From NCBI GenBank assembly GCA_021770845.1, contig JAETQF010000005.1, positions 62,001 through 126,000 on the forward strand: a stretch of 64,000 bases of DNA. The letters run 5' to 3'. Shown piece after piece: positions 18,051 through 27,851 of the stretch; within the stretch, counting starts at the first letter, position 1; the number at the start of each line of letters is the position of its first letter. The position numbers and the translations under genes are program-made. The stretch is from Oscillospiraceae bacterium (GTDB lineage Bacteria; Bacillota; Clostridia; Oscillospirales; Oscillospiraceae). A model generated the notes under the pieces. It saw only the letters and a list, made by a program, of their open reading frames with translations. It was not told where the DNA came from and made no database searches.

Positions 18051-19073
18051 ATGTTTGCAAGAGATATCGGCATTGATTTGGGCACTGCCAGCGTGCTGGT
18101 TTATATCAAGGACAAGGGCATCGTCCTGCGGGAGCCGTCGGTGGTGGCGCTGGACAAGAACACCGGCAAGCTGCTGAAAGTGGGCACCGAGGCCCAGCAG
18201 ATGCTGGGCAAGACCCCCGGCAACATCGTGGCCATCCGCCCCCTGCGGGAGGGCGTGATCTCCGACTACGACATGACCGAGCGGATGCTCCGGGAGTTCA
18301 TCCGCAAAGTGTCCCCCGTCCACCTGTTCAAGCCCCGGGTGGTGATCTGCGTGCCCTCCGGCATCACCGAGGTGGAGGAGCGCGCCGTCATCGACGCGGG
18401 CATCCAGGCCGGCGCCCGGCGGGTGTACCTCATTGAGGAGCCCCTGGCCGCCGCCATCGGCGCAGGGGTGGACATCACCCAGCCCGACGGCCACATGGTG
18501 GTGGACATCGGCGGCGGCACCGCCGACATCGCGGTGATCTCCCTGTCCGGCATTGTGGAGTCCGCCTCCATCAAGGTGGCGGGGGATGCGTTCAGCGAGG
18601 CGGTGGTGAAGTATATCCGCAAGCGGCACAACGTGCTCATCGGCGACCGCACCGCGGAGGAGCTGAAGATGACCATCGGCTGCGTGTTCCCCCGGCCGGA
18701 GGAGATCTCCATGGAGGTCAAGGGCCGCTGTCTCATGACCGGCCTGCCCCGGGTGTTCTCCGTCACCTCCGGCGAGATGATCGAGGCCTTCGAGGAGCCC
18801 TGCTCCCGGATTCTGGAGGCCGTCCACGGGGTGCTGGAGCGCACCCCCCCCGAGTTGGTGGCCGATATCTCCAGCAACGGCATCATCATGACCGGCGGCG
18901 GCTCGCTGGTGTGGGGGTTCGACAAGCTCATCGAGTCCCACACGGGCATCGAGACCTATGTGGCGGACGACGCCATCTCCTGCGTGGCCAACGGCACCGG
19001 GCGCAGCCTGGAGTGGGTGAACGAGATGCAGGACGGAACCATGAACATCTCCCGCAGCAGGCAGATGCTTTAA
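18051..19073 (+). CDS. mreB: Rod shape-determining protein MreB family
   Basis: Actin-like motifs DIGIDLGTASVLVY, IGAGVDITQPDGHMVVDIGGGTADIAVISL, GIIMTGGGSL. Confidence 0.93.
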   Translation: MFARDIGIDLGTASVLVYIKDKGIVLREPSVVALDKNTGKLLKVGTEAQQMLGKTPGNIVAIRPLREGVISDYDMTERMLREFIRKVSPVHLFKPRVVICVPSGITEVEERAVIDAGIQAGARRVYLIEEPLAAAIGAGVDITQPDGHMVVDIGGGTADIAVISLSGIVESASIKVAGDAFSEAVVKYIRKRHNVLIGDRTAEELKMTIGCVFPRPEEISMEVKGRCLMTGLPRVFSVTSGEMIEAFEEPCSRILEAVHGVLERTPPELVADISSNGIIMTGGGSLVWGFDKLIESHTGIETYVADDAISCVANGTGRSLEWVNEMQDGTMNISRSRQML

Positions 19074-19087
19074 GAATCCAAACAACG

Positions 19088-19118
19088 GGAGGGGGCTTCT
19101 TCCGAAGCCCCCTCCTTT
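19088..19118 (+). terminator. Intrinsic terminator
   Basis: GGAGGGGGCTTC-TTC-CGAAGCCCCCTCC. Confidence 0.8.
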
Positions 19119-19213
19119 CGCGCCTTTTCGCGTGGCCGGGGCCTTGACTGCTCCGGCCTTTTTGCGGTATACTATAAAATCAGGGAATGAATGCGCTCCC
19201 CCTGCAAATTTTT

Positions 19214-19380
19214 ATACTAATTCTTCATAAAACGGTTTTACCGTTTTATGGGGCCGCGGAACGCGGCCCGGCGGCGAAGCCGTCAAGAATGTTGTCAATA
19301 CTTTTCTTGGCGCGCCGCAGGCGCGGCGGCGCGAAGCGCCGCGATAAAAAGGTTTTAACCTTTTTATCAAGAAACAGTAT
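19214..19380. mobile_element. MITE-like 167-bp element
   Basis: Imperfect 12-bp TIRs ATACTAATTCTT/AAGAAACAGTAT (10/12) enclosing two AT palindromes (CATAAAACGGTTTTACCGTTTTATG, GATAAAAAGGTTTTAACCTTTTTATC). Confidence 0.6.
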
Positions 19381-19435
19381 TACCATTTGGCTTCCTCGGG
19401 GCGCGGCCACACTATGGGTTTAGGCAGGTGCAGAC

Positions 19436-21424
19436 ATGGCGAAGTCCACATCGAAACAGCAGTACGGCAACGACTCCATCTCCGCCCTCAAGGGGGCCGA
19501 CCGGGTGCGGAAGCGCCCCGGCGTCATCTTTGGCTCCGACGGGCTGGAGGGCTGCCAGCACGCCGTCTTTGAAATTCTGTCCAACGCCATCGACGAGGCC
19601 CGGGAGGGCCACGGCGATCTCATCACCGTCACCCGGTACGAGGACAAGTCCATCGAGGTGGAGGACTTCGGCCGGGGCTGCCCGGTGGACTGGAATGAGG
19701 CGGAGGGCTGCTACAACTGGGAGCTGGTGTTCTGCGAGCTGTACGCCGGCGGCAAGTACCAGGAGGGGGGCGGGGACAACTACGAGTACTCCCTGGGCCT
19801 CAACGGCCTGGGGGCCTGCGCCACCCAGTACACCAGCGAGTACTTCGACGCGGTGATCTACCGGGACGGCTTCAAGTACACCCTCCACTTCGAGAAGGGC
19901 GAGATCGCGGGGGAGATGAAGAAGGAGCCCGCCGACCGGAAAAAGACCGGCTCCCGTTTCCACTGGAAGCCCGACCTGGAGGTGTTCACCGATATTGACA
20001 TCCCGGCGGACTACTACCTGGACATGATCAAGCGCCAGGCGGTGGTGAACGCCGGGGTCACCTTCCGCTTCCGGAACCAGGAGGGCGGGAAGTTCGAGAC
20101 CACCGACTTCCGCTATGAGAACGGCATCAGCGATTACGTGGCGGAGCTGGCGGGGGAGGACTCCCTCACCGCCCCGGTGTTCTGGCAGGGGGAGCGGAGG
20201 GGCCGGGATCGGGAGGACAAGCCGGAGTACAAGGTGAAGCTGTCCGTGTCCTTCTGCTTCTCCAACCGGGTGCAGGTCATCGAGCACTACCACAACTCCT
20301 CCTGGCTGGAGCACGGCGGCTCGCCGGAGAAGGCCATGCGCTCCGCCTTCGTGTCCGCCATCGACGGCTGGCTGAAGCAGAACGGCAAGTATCAGAAGGG
20401 GGAGGCCAAGCTCACCTTCAACGACATCCAGGACGCCCTGGTGCTGGTGAGCAGCAACTTCTCCACCCAGACCAGCTATGAGAACCAGACCAAGAAGTCC
20501 ATCACCAACAAGTTCGTCCAGGAGGCCATGACCGACTTCCTCCGCTCCCAGCTGGAGGTGTACTTCATCGAGAACCCCCTGGACGCGGAAAAGATCGCCG
20601 GCCAAGTGCTGGTGAACAAGCGCTCCCGGGAGACGGCGGAAAAGACCCGGCTGGGCATCAAGAAGAAGCTGTCCGGCTCGGTGGACATATCCAACCGCGT
20701 GGCCAAGTTCGTGGACTGCAGAACCCGCGACGTGGAGCGCCGGGAGCTCTACATCGTGGAGGGCGACTCCGCCCTGGGCAGCGTGAAGCTGGCCCGGGAC
20801 AGCGAGTTCCAGGCCATCATGCCCATCCGGGGCAAGATCCTGAACTGCCTCAAGGCGGACTATGCCCGCATATTCAAAAGCGAGATCATCACCGACCTGC
20901 TGAAGGTGATGGGCTGCGGCGTGGAGGTGAAGGATAAGCACGTCAAGGATCTGAACGCCTTCGACCTGGACAACCTGCGGTGGAACAAGATCGTCATCTG
21001 CACCGACGGCGACGAGGACGGCTTCCAGATCCGCACACTCCTGCTGGCCATGCTCTACCGGCTCACCCCCACCCTGATCCAGGAGGGCTACGTGTATATC
21101 GCCGAGTCCCCCCTGTACGAGATCACCTGCAAGGAAAAGACCTGGTTCGCCTACTCCGACCGGGAGCGCAACGAGATCGCCGCCTCCCTGGAGGGGAAGA
21201 AGTTCGACGTGCAGCGCTCCAAGGGCCTGGGCGAGAACGAGCCGGACATGATGTGGCTGACCACCATGAGCCCGGACACCCGGCGGCTGATCAAGGTGAT
21301 GCCCGAGGACGGGGAGCGCACGGCCCAGATCTTCGAGATGTTCCTGGGCAACGACCTCCAGGGCCGGAAGGATCACATCGCGGACAGCGGGTACAAGTAT
21401 TTGGAGCTGGCGGATATTTCCTGA
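19436..21424 (+). CDS. Divergent type IIA topoisomerase subunit B (ParE/GyrB-like)
   Basis: GHKL motifs EILSNAIDEA, DFGRGCPVD, GLNGLGAC; TOPRIM EGDSALG, CTDGDEDGFQIRTLLL. Confidence 0.9.
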   Translation: MAKSTSKQQYGNDSISALKGADRVRKRPGVIFGSDGLEGCQHAVFEILSNAIDEAREGHGDLITVTRYEDKSIEVEDFGRGCPVDWNEAEGCYNWELVFCELYAGGKYQEGGGDNYEYSLGLNGLGACATQYTSEYFDAVIYRDGFKYTLHFEKGEIAGEMKKEPADRKKTGSRFHWKPDLEVFTDIDIPADYYLDMIKRQAVVNAGVTFRFRNQEGGKFETTDFRYENGISDYVAELAGEDSLTAPVFWQGERRGRDREDKPEYKVKLSVSFCFSNRVQVIEHYHNSSWLEHGGSPEKAMRSAFVSAIDGWLKQNGKYQKGEAKLTFNDIQDALVLVSSNFSTQTSYENQTKKSITNKFVQEAMTDFLRSQLEVYFIENPLDAEKIAGQVLVNKRSRETAEKTRLGIKKKLSGSVDISNRVAKFVDCRTRDVERRELYIVEGDSALGSVKLARDSEFQAIMPIRGKILNCLKADYARIFKSEIITDLLKVMGCGVEVKDKHVKDLNAFDLDNLRWNKIVICTDGDEDGFQIRTLLLAMLYRLTPTLIQEGYVYIAESPLYEITCKEKTWFAYSDRERNEIAASLEGKKFDVQRSKGLGENEPDMMWLTTMSPDTRRLIKVMPEDGERTAQIFEMFLGNDLQGRKDHIADSGYKYLELADIS

Positions 21425-21493
21425 CCCGCTCCCCACGCCGCGGGCGCGGCGTAACGATAGAAACCCACAAGCCACAAAAAAGGAGGAAGCAAG

Positions 21494-23077
21494 ATGAAGA
21501 AACTGTTTGCACTGCTGCTGTCTCTGGCCATGGCCCTGTCCCTGGCGGTTCCCGCCTTCGCGGACGGCGCCTACACGGTGGACGGCGAGCCTGTGCCCAC
21601 CTACACCCCGGGGGACGCCATTGGCATCATCGGCGGCGCGGACGGGCCCACGGCCATCTTTACCACCGAGATACCCGCCGACGTGGATGCGCTCAAGACC
21701 GCCCTGGGCGGCGTGCCCGGGCAGATCGGCGTGCTGGTGAACGGGGCCTATGTGAAGTTCCCGGACGCCGTCCCCGAGATCTCCAGCAGCCGCACCATGA
21801 TCCCCGTCCGGGCGCTGGTGGAGACCCTGGGCGGCGAGATCGGCTACCAGGACGGGGTGGTGACCTTTGTGCTGGACGGCTATGCCTATGAGTTCACCAT
21901 CGGCAGCACCACCGTGACGGCTGCCCCCACCGGGGAGGGCGGCGAGCCCCTGCCCGACATCAAGATGGACTGCGCCCCCTACATCAAGGGCGGCCGCACC
22001 TATGTGCCCATCCGCTTCATCAGCGAGGCCCTGGGCTACGAGGTGGGCTGGGACGACGACTTCCAGACCGCCGTGCTGCTGGATCGGGCGGCGCTGGCGG
22101 CGGAGATCGACAAGGACTTCACCATCCTCAACAAGGTGCAGGCCAACCAGGGCATGGCCATGGAGGAGGGCAAGAACTACAAGGCCGACGTGAAGGGGAA
22201 CCTGACCGTCACCGCCTTCGACACCATCAACGGCAACAAGACCTACACCGCCGACCTGGCCGCCAAGCAGATCTTCAACACGGAGGCGGCCAACGCCCAG
22301 GTGTCCCTGAAGCTGTCCGACAATGTGAAGGAGGATCTGGTGAAGCTGCTGATCAGCGCCAACGCCCCCGAGGGGGACACCGCCGCTGTGAACGAGCAGG
22401 TTGGGCTGCTGCTGGACGGCCTGGAGGACATGGAGATCATCCTGACCCGGAAGGGGCTGGGCTGGTTCCGGATGGCCTCTCTGGATGAGCTGGCCGGGGT
22501 GGACAACGTGTGGCTGGGCCTGGATCTGGGCGCTGAGCTGGGCGAGCTGGCCTTTGCCCAGACCGGAGAGGCCACCGTGGGCTCCGCCCTGACAGGCGTG
22601 CTGGACGAGAACTCCGTGATCAGCGTGGCCGCCCTGGACTACACCGTGGAGATGATGGCCGTCCTCTACGGGGACGACACCTTTACCACCACCGGCGGCG
22701 TGTCCACCCGCACCATCGGCGTGGACGACCTGATGGCGCTGTACGAGGATCTGGATCTCAGCGCCGACGACCTGGAGGAGGCCAAGGCCGCCTTCAAGGA
22801 GTACCAGATCACCATGAAGGTGGACAGCAAGGGCGGGGTTGACGTGACCTGCACCGTGGAGACCGCGGCCCAGGCCGGCGTGCCCGCCATCAAGCTCACC
22901 ATGGACGCCAAGCAGGACGGCGGGAACGCCACCCTGAACATGAGCCTCCACGTGGCCAATCTGTGCGAGGGCAAGCTGACCCTCACCCAGACCTGGGGCG
23001 CCACCACCCAGACCCCCGAGGATCAGCCCCCCGAGGGCTCCACCGTGGTGGACGCCGGGGAGCTGCTGGAGTCCTGA
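21494..23077 (+). CDS. Secreted copper-amine-oxidase-N-domain-like (stalk) protein
   Basis: Signal peptide MKKLFALLLSLAMALSLAVPAFA; VNGAYVKFPDAVPEISSSRTMIPVRALVETLG and GGRTYVPIRFISEALGYEVGWDD. Confidence 0.88.
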   Translation: MKKLFALLLSLAMALSLAVPAFADGAYTVDGEPVPTYTPGDAIGIIGGADGPTAIFTTEIPADVDALKTALGGVPGQIGVLVNGAYVKFPDAVPEISSSRTMIPVRALVETLGGEIGYQDGVVTFVLDGYAYEFTIGSTTVTAAPTGEGGEPLPDIKMDCAPYIKGGRTYVPIRFISEALGYEVGWDDDFQTAVLLDRAALAAEIDKDFTILNKVQANQGMAMEEGKNYKADVKGNLTVTAFDTINGNKTYTADLAAKQIFNTEAANAQVSLKLSDNVKEDLVKLLISANAPEGDTAAVNEQVGLLLDGLEDMEIILTRKGLGWFRMASLDELAGVDNVWLGLDLGAELGELAFAQTGEATVGSALTGVLDENSVISVAALDYTVEMMAVLYGDDTFTTTGGVSTRTIGVDDLMALYEDLDLSADDLEEAKAAFKEYQITMKVDSKGGVDVTCTVETAAQAGVPAIKLTMDAKQDGGNATLNMSLHVANLCEGKLTLTQTWGATTQTPEDQPPEGSTVVDAGELLES

Positions 23078-23087
23078 GCCATACAAA

Positions 23088-23115
23088 GCCCTCCCCCCAT
23101 GAAGGGGGGAGGGCG
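23088..23115 (+). terminator. Terminator-like hairpin GCCCTCCCCCCATGAAGGGGGGAGGGC
   Basis: Perfect GC stem. Confidence 0.65.
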
Positions 23116-23140
23116 TCCAAAAGGAAGGGCGTGATCCCCC

Positions 23141-24589
23141 ATGGGCGCGAAGCTCAAACGGAACTGGCCAGCGGCGGCGCTCCTGGGGGCGCTGCTGCTG
23201 TCGGTGATCCCCATCCTGCTGGTGGGGGACTGCGCCCACCCCTACGGGGATGACTACGCCTTCTCCGAGTGGATCCACCACGCGGCAGCGGACGGGCGCA
23301 CCCCCCTCACCGCCCTGCTCTACACCATCAAACGCTACTACTTCGGCTGGCAGGGCACCTACGCCGGGACGGCGGTGATGGCCCTCCAGCCGGGGCTGAT
23401 CTCCGAGGGGGCCTACGCCCTCACCCCTGTGGTGCTGCTGTCCGCCCTGAGCCTGTCCGCTCTGGCCCTGTCCCACACCCTGCTGCGGCGGTGGCTGGGG
23501 CAGGGCTGGGGGGCGTGGCTGGGCTTTACGGCGGGGCTGCTGCTGGTGACCGTCCAGTTCCAGCCCAGCCCCCACCAGGCGTTCTTCTGGTGGAACGGTT
23601 CCACCTACTACACCCTGTTCTACTGCCTCACCCTGCTGCTGGCCTGCTGCCTGATCCGGCTTCAGCTGAACCCCGGGAGGCCGGGGCTGTGGCTGGTGGC
23701 GGCGGTGATGCTGGCGGCAATCATCGGCGGGGGGAACTACGTCTCCGGCCTGTTTGCCTGCCTGTTGACGGCGGGCTTTGTCCTGCTGACCCTGATCCGG
23801 GACAAAAAGAAGGTCTGGCAGCCTCTGCTGGTGGAGCTGGTGCTGATCACCGGTTTCCTGATCAACGCCCTGGCCCCGGGCAATCAGGTGCGGCAGGCGT
23901 CCTCTGAGGGGATGGGGCCGGTGCGGGCCGTGCTGCGCTCCCTCACCCTGGCGGGGGAGGACATGGTGGGCTGGTTCAACCTGCCCACTCTGGCGCTGCT
24001 GATCCTCCTCATCCCCCTGCTGTGGCGGGCGGCGGGAGGGACGGGCTTTTCCTTCCCCCTGCCGGGAGTGGCCACGGTGGTGTTCTTCCTGGCCCTGGCC
24101 TGCCAGAACGCCCCCCACCTCTACGCCCTGGCCGCCCCCGGGCCGGGGCGGCTGCGGAATATCGTCTATGACAGCTACCTCTGGCTGGCCATCCTGTGCC
24201 TGGGCTACTGGCTGGGCTGGCTGCGCCGCCGGATGGAACGGCAGGGGCGCACCCCTCCGCCCCGGCTGGGCCGGGGACTTGCCGCCCTGGGGCTGGCTCT
24301 GGGCTGTATCGGCTTTGCCCTCACCCTCCCCAATACCACGTCGGGCCAGTGCGTCCGGGCGCTGGCGGACGGCTCCGCCCGGGCCTATGACGCCGCCATC
24401 CTGGAGTGGGATCGGATCCTGTCCGACCCCGGCTCCGGGCCGGACGTGGTGGTGGACGCCCTGCCCGTCCGCCCGCCTCTGCTGTACGCCTTCAACCTGG
24501 AGGAGATCCCGGACAGCTTCCCCAACATCGCCTGCGCCAACTACTATGGCAAGAACACCGTGCGCGCCCTGCCCCCAAACCAACAGTAA
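23141..24589 (+). CDS. Polytopic membrane protein (DUF6056-like)
   Basis: ~10 hydrophobic segments; YGDDYAFSEWIHHAA and WNGSTYYTLFYCLTLL features. Confidence 0.7.
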   Translation: MGAKLKRNWPAAALLGALLLSVIPILLVGDCAHPYGDDYAFSEWIHHAAADGRTPLTALLYTIKRYYFGWQGTYAGTAVMALQPGLISEGAYALTPVVLLSALSLSALALSHTLLRRWLGQGWGAWLGFTAGLLLVTVQFQPSPHQAFFWWNGSTYYTLFYCLTLLLACCLIRLQLNPGRPGLWLVAAVMLAAIIGGGNYVSGLFACLLTAGFVLLTLIRDKKKVWQPLLVELVLITGFLINALAPGNQVRQASSEGMGPVRAVLRSLTLAGEDMVGWFNLPTLALLILLIPLLWRAAGGTGFSFPLPGVATVVFFLALACQNAPHLYALAAPGPGRLRNIVYDSYLWLAILCLGYWLGWLRRRMERQGRTPPPRLGRGLAALGLALGCIGFALTLPNTTSGQCVRALADGSARAYDAAILEWDRILSDPGSGPDVVVDALPVRPPLLYAFNLEEIPDSFPNIACANYYGKNTVRALPPNQQ

Positions 24590-24601
24590 GGACTGATCCC
24601 A

Positions 24602-26854
24602 TTGGCCAAGAAGAAAACCCCGGAACAAAAGGGGCCCAAAAAGGTGGACAACCCCAACGTCCTGGGCCTGCGGGCCCAGGTGCTGGAGCAGCCCATCACC
24701 GAGACGCTGGAGCTCAACTATATGCCCTACGCCATGTCCGTCATCGTCTCCCGGGCCATCCCGGAGATCGACGGCTTCAAGCCCTCCCACCGGAAGCTGC
24801 TGTACACCATGTACCAGATGAAGCTGCTGGGCGGGGCGCGGACGAAATCCGCCAATGTCGTCGGAGCCACCATGAAGCTCAACCCCCACGGGGACGCCGC
24901 CATCTACGACACCATGGTGCGCCTGTCCCGGGGCTACGGGGCGCTGCTCCACCCCCTGGTGGACTCCAAGGGCAACTTCGGCAAGGTGTACTCCCGGGAC
25001 ATGGCCTGGGCCGCTTCCCGATATACGGAGGTGCGCCTTGACCCCATCTGCCAGGAGCTGTTCCGGGACATCGACCAGGACGCGGTGGACTTCGTGCCCA
25101 ACTACGACGGCAAGCTCACCGAGCCCACCCTGCTGCCCACCACCTTCCCCAACGTGCTGGTGTCCGCCAACCAGGGCATTGCCGTCAGCATGGCGTCCAA
25201 CCTGTGCGGCTTCAACCTGGGCGAGGTGTGCGACGGGGCCATCGCCTGTATGAAGAACCCCGGGGTGGATCTGCTGGGCATTTTGAAGGCCCCGGACTTC
25301 TCCACCGGCGGGGAGCTGCTGTACGACGGGGCGGCCCTGGCGGAGATCTACCGCACGGGCCGGGGGCCCGTCAAGCTGCGGGCCAGGTGGCGGTACAGCA
25401 AGGCGGACAACGTGATTGAGATCTACGAGATCCCCTACTCCACCACCGTGGAGGCCATCCTGGACAAGGTGGCCGAGCTGGTGAAGGGGGGCAAAATCCG
25501 GGAGATCGCCGATATGCGGGACGAGACGGATCTGAACGGCCTGAAGCTGGCCATCGACCTGAAGCGGGGGACGGATCCGGAAAAGCTGATGGCCCGCCTG
25601 TTCCAGGCCACCCCCCTCCAGGATACCTTCTCCTGCAACTTCAACATCCTCATCGCCGGGGTGCCCCGGGTGATGGGGGTGGGCGAGATTTTAGAGGAGT
25701 GGATCGCCTGGCGGATGGACGGGGTGCGGCGGCGCACCTGGCACGTCTGCAAGAAGAAGGAGGAGAAGCTCCACCTGCTCAAGGGCTTGAAGCGCATCCT
25801 GCTGGACATCGACAAGGCCATCCGCATCATCCGGGAGACGGAGGAGGAGGCCGAGGTGGTGCCCAACCTGATCATCGGCTTCGGCATCGACCAGATCCAG
25901 GCGGAGTACGTGGCGGATATCCGGCTGCGGAACATCAACAAGGAGTATATCCTCAAGCGGACGGAGGAGACCGCCTCCCTGGAGGACGAGATCGCCGACC
26001 TGAAGGAGATCATCAACTCCCCCGACCGGATCAAGCAGATCATCACCGAGGAGCTGCGAAACGTCAAGAAGAAGTACGCCGTCCCCCGGCGCACCGAGAT
26101 CGTCTACGAGTACCAGCAGGCGGGGGAGGAGCGGGCCGGGTTGGTGGAGGAGATCCCCGCCTATCCGGTGAACGTGTTCATCTCCCGGGAGGGGTACTTC
26201 AAGAAGATCACCCCCCAGTCCCTGCGCATGAGCGGCGAGCAGAAGTACAAGGAGGGGGACGGCCCCTACCTCCAGTGGGAGGGGGCCAACGGGGACGAGC
26301 TGCTGGTGTTCACCGACAGGCAGCAGTGCTACAAGACCCGCCTCAGCGACTTCGATGACGCCAAGGCCAGCGTGCTGGGCGACTACCTGCCCGCCAAGCT
26401 GGGCATGGATCCGGAGGAGCGGTTCGTGTGGGCCTGCGCCCCGGGGGACTACTCTGCCCATGTGCTGTTCTTCTTCGACAACGGCAAGGCCGCCCGGGTG
26501 GAGCTGTCCGCCTACCAGACCCAGACCCGGCGGCGGAAGCTCACCGGGGCCTACTGCGACAAGTTCCCCCTGGTGTCCGCCTGCCTGCTCCCGGAGGATC
26601 AGGAGATGGCGGTGGGGGCGTCCGACGGGCGGTGCGTGGTGTTCCACACCGCCTCCCTCACCCCCAAGACCACCCGGAACACCCAGGGGGTGGGTGTCAT
26701 GGCGGTGAAGGCCCGGCATAAAGTGGAGTGGGCGAAGCCCCTGGCCGCCACCCACATCGTCAACGCCGCCCGCTACCGGGCCCGCTCCCTCCCCGCCGCC
26801 GGGGCCCTCCTCAAGGAGGAGGATCGGGGGGAGGAGCAGATGACGCTGCTGTGA
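24602..26854 (+). CDS. Type IIA topoisomerase subunit A (ParC/GyrA-like)
   Basis: YAMSVIVSRAIPEIDGFKPSHRKLLY; catalytic-Tyr region AASRYTEVRL; GyrA-type CTD repeats. Confidence 0.92.
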   Translation: MAKKKTPEQKGPKKVDNPNVLGLRAQVLEQPITETLELNYMPYAMSVIVSRAIPEIDGFKPSHRKLLYTMYQMKLLGGARTKSANVVGATMKLNPHGDAAIYDTMVRLSRGYGALLHPLVDSKGNFGKVYSRDMAWAASRYTEVRLDPICQELFRDIDQDAVDFVPNYDGKLTEPTLLPTTFPNVLVSANQGIAVSMASNLCGFNLGEVCDGAIACMKNPGVDLLGILKAPDFSTGGELLYDGAALAEIYRTGRGPVKLRARWRYSKADNVIEIYEIPYSTTVEAILDKVAELVKGGKIREIADMRDETDLNGLKLAIDLKRGTDPEKLMARLFQATPLQDTFSCNFNILIAGVPRVMGVGEILEEWIAWRMDGVRRRTWHVCKKKEEKLHLLKGLKRILLDIDKAIRIIRETEEEAEVVPNLIIGFGIDQIQAEYVADIRLRNINKEYILKRTEETASLEDEIADLKEIINSPDRIKQIITEELRNVKKKYAVPRRTEIVYEYQQAGEERAGLVEEIPAYPVNVFISREGYFKKITPQSLRMSGEQKYKEGDGPYLQWEGANGDELLVFTDRQQCYKTRLSDFDDAKASVLGDYLPAKLGMDPEERFVWACAPGDYSAHVLFFFDNGKAARVELSAYQTQTRRRKLTGAYCDKFPLVSACLLPEDQEMAVGASDGRCVVFHTASLTPKTTRNTQGVGVMAVKARHKVEWAKPLAATHIVNAARYRARSLPAAGALLKEEDRGEEQMTLL

Positions 26855-26882
26855 TACCCTGTTTGAGAAAGAAGGCCGCCCT

Positions 26883-27749
26883 ATGGCAACTGTGAAAAAG
26901 ACCCTGATCTCCTTTGTGATCATCACCCTGGGCGCCGCCGCCTACGCCCTGGGCTTCGTCTGGTGCTACGCCCCCAACGGCATCGCCTTCGGCGGCGTCA
27001 CCGGCGTGGCCCAGATCCTCAACTATCTGATCCCCGCCCTGCCTGTGGGCATCACCGTCATTGTGCTCAACATCCCCCTGTTCCTGCTGGGGTGGAAGCT
27101 CATCGGCGGGCGGCTGCTGGTGTCGTCGCTGTACGCCATGTTTATCTCGTCGGTGTTCATCGACCTGCTCACCGCCGTCCATTCCTGGCAGCCCATGGAT
27201 CCCATGCTGGCCACCATCTTCGGCGGGGTGCTGATGGGGCTGTCCCTGGGGCTGGTGTTCCAGCAGGGGGCCACCACCGGCGGCACCGACCTGCTGGCCC
27301 GGCTGCTGAAGCTGAAGCTGGCGTGGCTGCCCATGGGCAAGCTGCTGATGGGCATTGACCTGGCGGTGATCCTGTCGGTGGCGGCGGCCTTCGGCACGCT
27401 GAAGGCCGCCCTGTACGGGCTGGTGGCGCTGTATATTACGTCCATCGTCATGGACGGGGTGCTGTACGGCATGGACAAGGCCAAGGTGGCCTACATCATC
27501 AGCGACCGGAACCAGGAGATCTCGGAGGCCATTTTCAAAGGGCTGGATCGGGGGGTCACCATCCTCCACGGCCAGGGGGCGTACACGGGGAAGGAGAAGG
27601 ACGTGCTCATGTGCGCCTTCAAGCAGCGGGAGATCACCGCCATCAAGGCGGCGGTGAAGGAGATCGACCCGGAGGCGTTCCTCATCGTGTGCGACGCCCA
27701 CGACGTGCTGGGCGAGGGATTCAAAGAGTACAAGAAGGACGATCTGTAG
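26883..27749 (+). CDS. YitT family membrane protein (DUF161/DUF2179)
   Basis: NGIAFGGVTGVAQIL, GATTGGTDLLARLL, GLDRGVTILHGQGAYTGKEKDVLMC. Confidence 0.93.
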   Translation: MATVKKTLISFVIITLGAAAYALGFVWCYAPNGIAFGGVTGVAQILNYLIPALPVGITVIVLNIPLFLLGWKLIGGRLLVSSLYAMFISSVFIDLLTAVHSWQPMDPMLATIFGGVLMGLSLGLVFQQGATTGGTDLLARLLKLKLAWLPMGKLLMGIDLAVILSVAAAFGTLKAALYGLVALYITSIVMDGVLYGMDKAKVAYIISDRNQEISEAIFKGLDRGVTILHGQGAYTGKEKDVLMCAFKQREITAIKAAVKEIDPEAFLIVCDAHDVLGEGFKEYKKDDL

Positions 27750-27829
27750 GGCGGGACGATCCCGGCCCGCCGCACCATGAACGGAAGGCGCCGGCACAAA
27801 GGGTGCGCCGGGTCGTCGCGCCCTGCTGA
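27745..27829. repeat. Palindromic repeat PAL-1 (inverse-orientation copy)
   Basis: TGTAGGGCGGGACGATCCCGGCCCGCCG ... GTGCGCCGGGTCGTCGCGCCCTGC. Confidence 0.8.
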
Positions 27830-27851
27830 GCGGAAAAGGGGGAGGCTCGCA

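Noticed and set aside
19412-24952. 1846-aa minus-strand ORF
   Set aside because: Antisense shadow of GC-rich topoisomerase/stalk/DUF6056 genes; low-complexity H/G/V/L/Q translation with no domain
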